A stretch of DNA of 64,000 nucleotides from Psychroserpens sp041224425 (GTDB taxonomy: Bacteria; Bacteroidota; Bacteroidia; Flavobacteriales; Flavobacteriaceae). The notes under the pieces are model-generated. The model did not search any database, was not told the DNA's origin, and saw only the letters and a program-made list of their open reading frames with translations. The stretch is taken from positions 60,712 through 124,711 of the forward strand of contig NZ_JBGFGL010000070.1 of assembly GCF_041224425.1 (NCBI RefSeq). Direction: 5' to 3'. Positions 62,228 to 64,000 of the stretch are shown here, in pieces (position 1 is the stretch's first letter; each line of letters opens with the position of its first letter). The position numbers and the translations under genes were made by a program.

Positions 62228-64000
62228 ATGAAAAAGAAAGCATTACTCTTCATTGCTATATGCACTAGCTTATTAAGTTTTAGCCAATCCTCAGAACTTG
62301 TTTTTTTGAAACTCGGAATAAGTTCAGGAGGAAACTCTTACAACACTGATGTTTATTTCAATCCAAATGCAACTCGAGGTTTTGATCTTGGATATGATGC
62401 GCAATTTGTATTCGAAATTCCTTCTTTTGCTATTTACTCTTATCTTGTTGATGGCAATCTTACAGATCCTTATGCATTGCAAGCTGTAAACACGCTAGAT
62501 CTTGCCGACATTACTATTCCTATTGGCATTACTGCCAGTCAAGGTCAAACAATAACCTTTAGTTTGTTAGTGAATCAACTACCTGAAACTACTGAAATTT
62601 ATCTTGATGACCTAGTTGCTGATACTTCAATCGACATAAAAGCAACTAACTATATTTTAACATTAGACTCTCCACAATCTGGAGCAGGAAGATTCTATCT
62701 TAGGGTTTCAGATAGCACTCTTATCACTAATTATGTGTTTGATGGCACATGGTCACCAAACGATCCTAATGGAGTTGCCACTTCAAATGACACCATCACT
62801 ATCGAATCTGGAAATGCAACCATTAATTCAAATACAACCTGTAATTCTTTAATTGTAAATCCAGGTGCAGGACTTATTGTCAACACTGGTATAAACTTAG
62901 AAATCACTAATGGCGTAACTTTAGAATCTACCTCAACTACGTACTCTAGCTTGATCCTTGACGGAACTGTTGGTGGAACCATCAACTACGAGCGTCACGT
63001 GAACATCAACGGTACTGGTTCCACTGGAAGCAATGACCTAGTGTCTGCTCCTTTATCTGGACAGGCCTTCAGTGACTTCGCTGCTGCCAACCCTAACCTG
63101 TTCGACAACGGTGCCGGAACATTGTTCCTCTTCGGTCCTTTCGATAAGTCAACCGGTGACTTCGTGACCTATGCCAATACTGAAACGGCTACCTTGGGTG
63201 GCGACGGTGTTGGGTACAGAGCCGCAACAGATGACAACGGTACATTGACATTTACAGGTACTGCAGAAAGCGGAACCGTGGCCAACGATATCCAAAACTC
63301 TGGACCGATCCGTCAGGAGTGGAACCTGGTAGGTAACCCTTACCCATCGTACATGAACGTACAGACGTTCCTTACGCACGATGTTGGAGGCACTACCAAC
63401 CTTGCCCTGTTCGAACCGGCTTCGGCAGCGATCTATGGTTATGACGGTAGCGCTACTAACGGATGGACCATCTACAACCTGGCTACGACAACGCCGTCTA
63501 CGGTAATGGCTCCTGGACAAGGGTTCTTCGTGAGTGCCAATGCGGCCAATGTCGGACCTTATGACCTAGAGTTCTCTCCGGACATCCGTTCAACTGGCAC
63601 TAGCGACGACTTTATCGTCGGTCGTAACGCTCAGTTGACATACATGGTCCTTGACATCAATACCACCAACAAGGCCTTCAGTACCGATTTCTACTTCAAC
63701 CCTAACGCATCTCAAGGATTTGACCTGGGTTACGATGCAGCGGTATGGGGTGACGGTGCACCTGAATTTGCGGTGTACTCTCATTTGGTACAGGACAACA
63801 CTGGTGTGGCGATGGCGCTTCAGGCACTCAACGGTTCTGACCTTGCCGATGTTACGATTCCTCTTGGGGTCAACGCCAACCAAGGTGAGCAGCTTACCTT
63901 CAGTATCTCTGATTCTACCTTGCCAGCTTCTGTTGAGGTATATCTCGAGGACACTGTTGCAAATACTTTGACACTGTTGAACGATTCAGATTACGTGATC
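62228..64000 (+). CDS. Second modular surface protein, mosaic DNA, cut by window end
   Basis: The ATG at 62228 opens 591 codons without a stop to the window edge. A signal peptide (MKKKALLFIAICTSLLSFSQ) is followed by a B module (~21-162, YFNPNATRGFDLGYDA), an A module (~168-458, FDGTWSPNDPNG, YERHVNINGTGSTGSND, GPIRQEWNLVGNPYPSY) and a second B module (from ~471, FYFNPNASQGFDLGYDA). The same modules precede the T9SS tail of the upstream 1600-residue protein, so this protein probably ends in such a tail beyond the window. Up to ~62940 the DNA is AT-rich like its surroundings. From there it turns GC-rich with codons such as CTG, GCC, ACC, CCG and GTC. The function is unknown; a cell-surface or secreted structural role is inferred. 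Confidence 0.88.
   Translation, partial: MKKKALLFIAICTSLLSFSQSSELVFLKLGISSGGNSYNTDVYFNPNATRGFDLGYDAQFVFEIPSFAIYSYLVDGNLTDPYALQAVNTLDLADITIPIGITASQGQTITFSLLVNQLPETTEIYLDDLVADTSIDIKATNYILTLDSPQSGAGRFYLRVSDSTLITNYVFDGTWSPNDPNGVATSNDTITIESGNATINSNTTCNSLIVNPGAGLIVNTGINLEITNGVTLESTSTTYSSLILDGTVGGTINYERHVNINGTGSTGSNDLVSAPLSGQAFSDFAAANPNLFDNGAGTLFLFGPFDKSTGDFVTYANTETATLGGDGVGYRAATDDNGTLTFTGTAESGTVANDIQNSGPIRQEWNLVGNPYPSYMNVQTFLTHDVGGTTNLALFEPASAAIYGYDGSATNGWTIYNLATTTPSTVMAPGQGFFVSANAANVGPYDLEFSPDIRSTGTSDDFIVGRNAQLTYMVLDINTTNKAFSTDFYFNPNASQGFDLGYDAAVWGDGAPEFAVYSHLVQDNTGVAMALQALNGSDLADVTIPLGVNANQGEQLTFSISDSTLPASVEVYLEDTVANTLTLLNDSDYVI

Larger units (their letters stand above)
60240..64000 (+). repeat. 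A-B module shared by two neighbouring surface proteins
   Basis: The A module (60240-61115) and B module (61130-61560) of the 1600-residue protein recur in the next gene. A recurs at about 62730-63600, and B both before it (62290-62715) and after it (63640-64000, cut). Protein identity is very high in places, while the DNA is clearly diverged at silent sites. Confidence 0.85.

Noticed and set aside
63149..63883. Antisense open frames of 123 and 97 codons
   Set aside because: They fall opposite the GC-rich part of the modular surface protein. High GC removes stop codons by chance, and the sense frame is clearly coding by homology with the neighbouring protein.

Overview
The window looks like chromosomal DNA of a marine member of the Flavobacteriaceae (Bacteroidota). 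The evidence is an AT-rich base composition, repeated TAnnTTTG -7 boxes with no Shine-Dalgarno motifs, type IX secretion (T9SS) sorting tails ending in KR or LK, a T9SS plug-type protein, a short primary sigma factor without region 1.1, a TamL-like lipoprotein and DUF6029-type outer-membrane proteins. No tRNA, rRNA, CRISPR array, insertion sequence or phage gene was recognised.

Positions 1-29415 are mostly core genome in short transcription units. They hold a cut fatty-acid desaturase, rsmG, a T9SS-exported hydrolase-like protein, a DUF6029 barrel with a TlpA thioredoxin, an Omp28-like lipoprotein, pruA, a possible permuted papain-like protein, apaG, a group II PLP decarboxylase divergent from a cysteine dioxygenase (a possible hypotaurine/taurine route), the T9SS plug-type protein, a TrmH-type methyltransferase, a TamL-like protein, fbaA-accD, rpsO, pnp, a hyaluronan-synthase-like glycosyltransferase, rpoD and rpe. 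Clear intrinsic terminators separate many of these units.

Positions 29431-56599 hold 24 minus-strand genes for a Wzx/Wzy-type capsule or exopolysaccharide. From the 5' end they run: GDP-fucose synthesis (gmd, fcl), an MBOAT acyltransferase with an SGNH partner, a flippase, a sulfotransferase, five GT4 and one GT2 glycosyltransferases, three hexapeptide acyltransferases, an asparagine-synthase-like protein without its glutaminase Cys, a polymerase-like protein, a membrane acyltransferase, a bi-domain oxidoreductase, an alpha/alpha-toroid protein, a TagA/WecG transferase, wecB, a WecA-like initiating transferase, a Wza-like exporter and a Wzc-like tyrosine kinase. Together they suggest a fucose-containing polymer that is acylated and probably sulfated, started on a GlcNAc then ManNAc lipid carrier. 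A structured leader precedes gmd, and separate promoters precede the WecA-like and Wza-like genes.

Positions 57030-64000 carry large T9SS surface proteins divergent from the polysaccharide locus: a 1600-residue protein with lamin-tail and Calx-beta domains, a 54-residue peptide with a Tat-like or Sec-like leader, and a second modular protein cut by the window end. The second protein is a DNA mosaic. From about 62940 its sequence becomes much richer in G+C and uses different codons, while its protein stays nearly identical to the neighbouring paralogue in places. This is the most unusual signal in the window.
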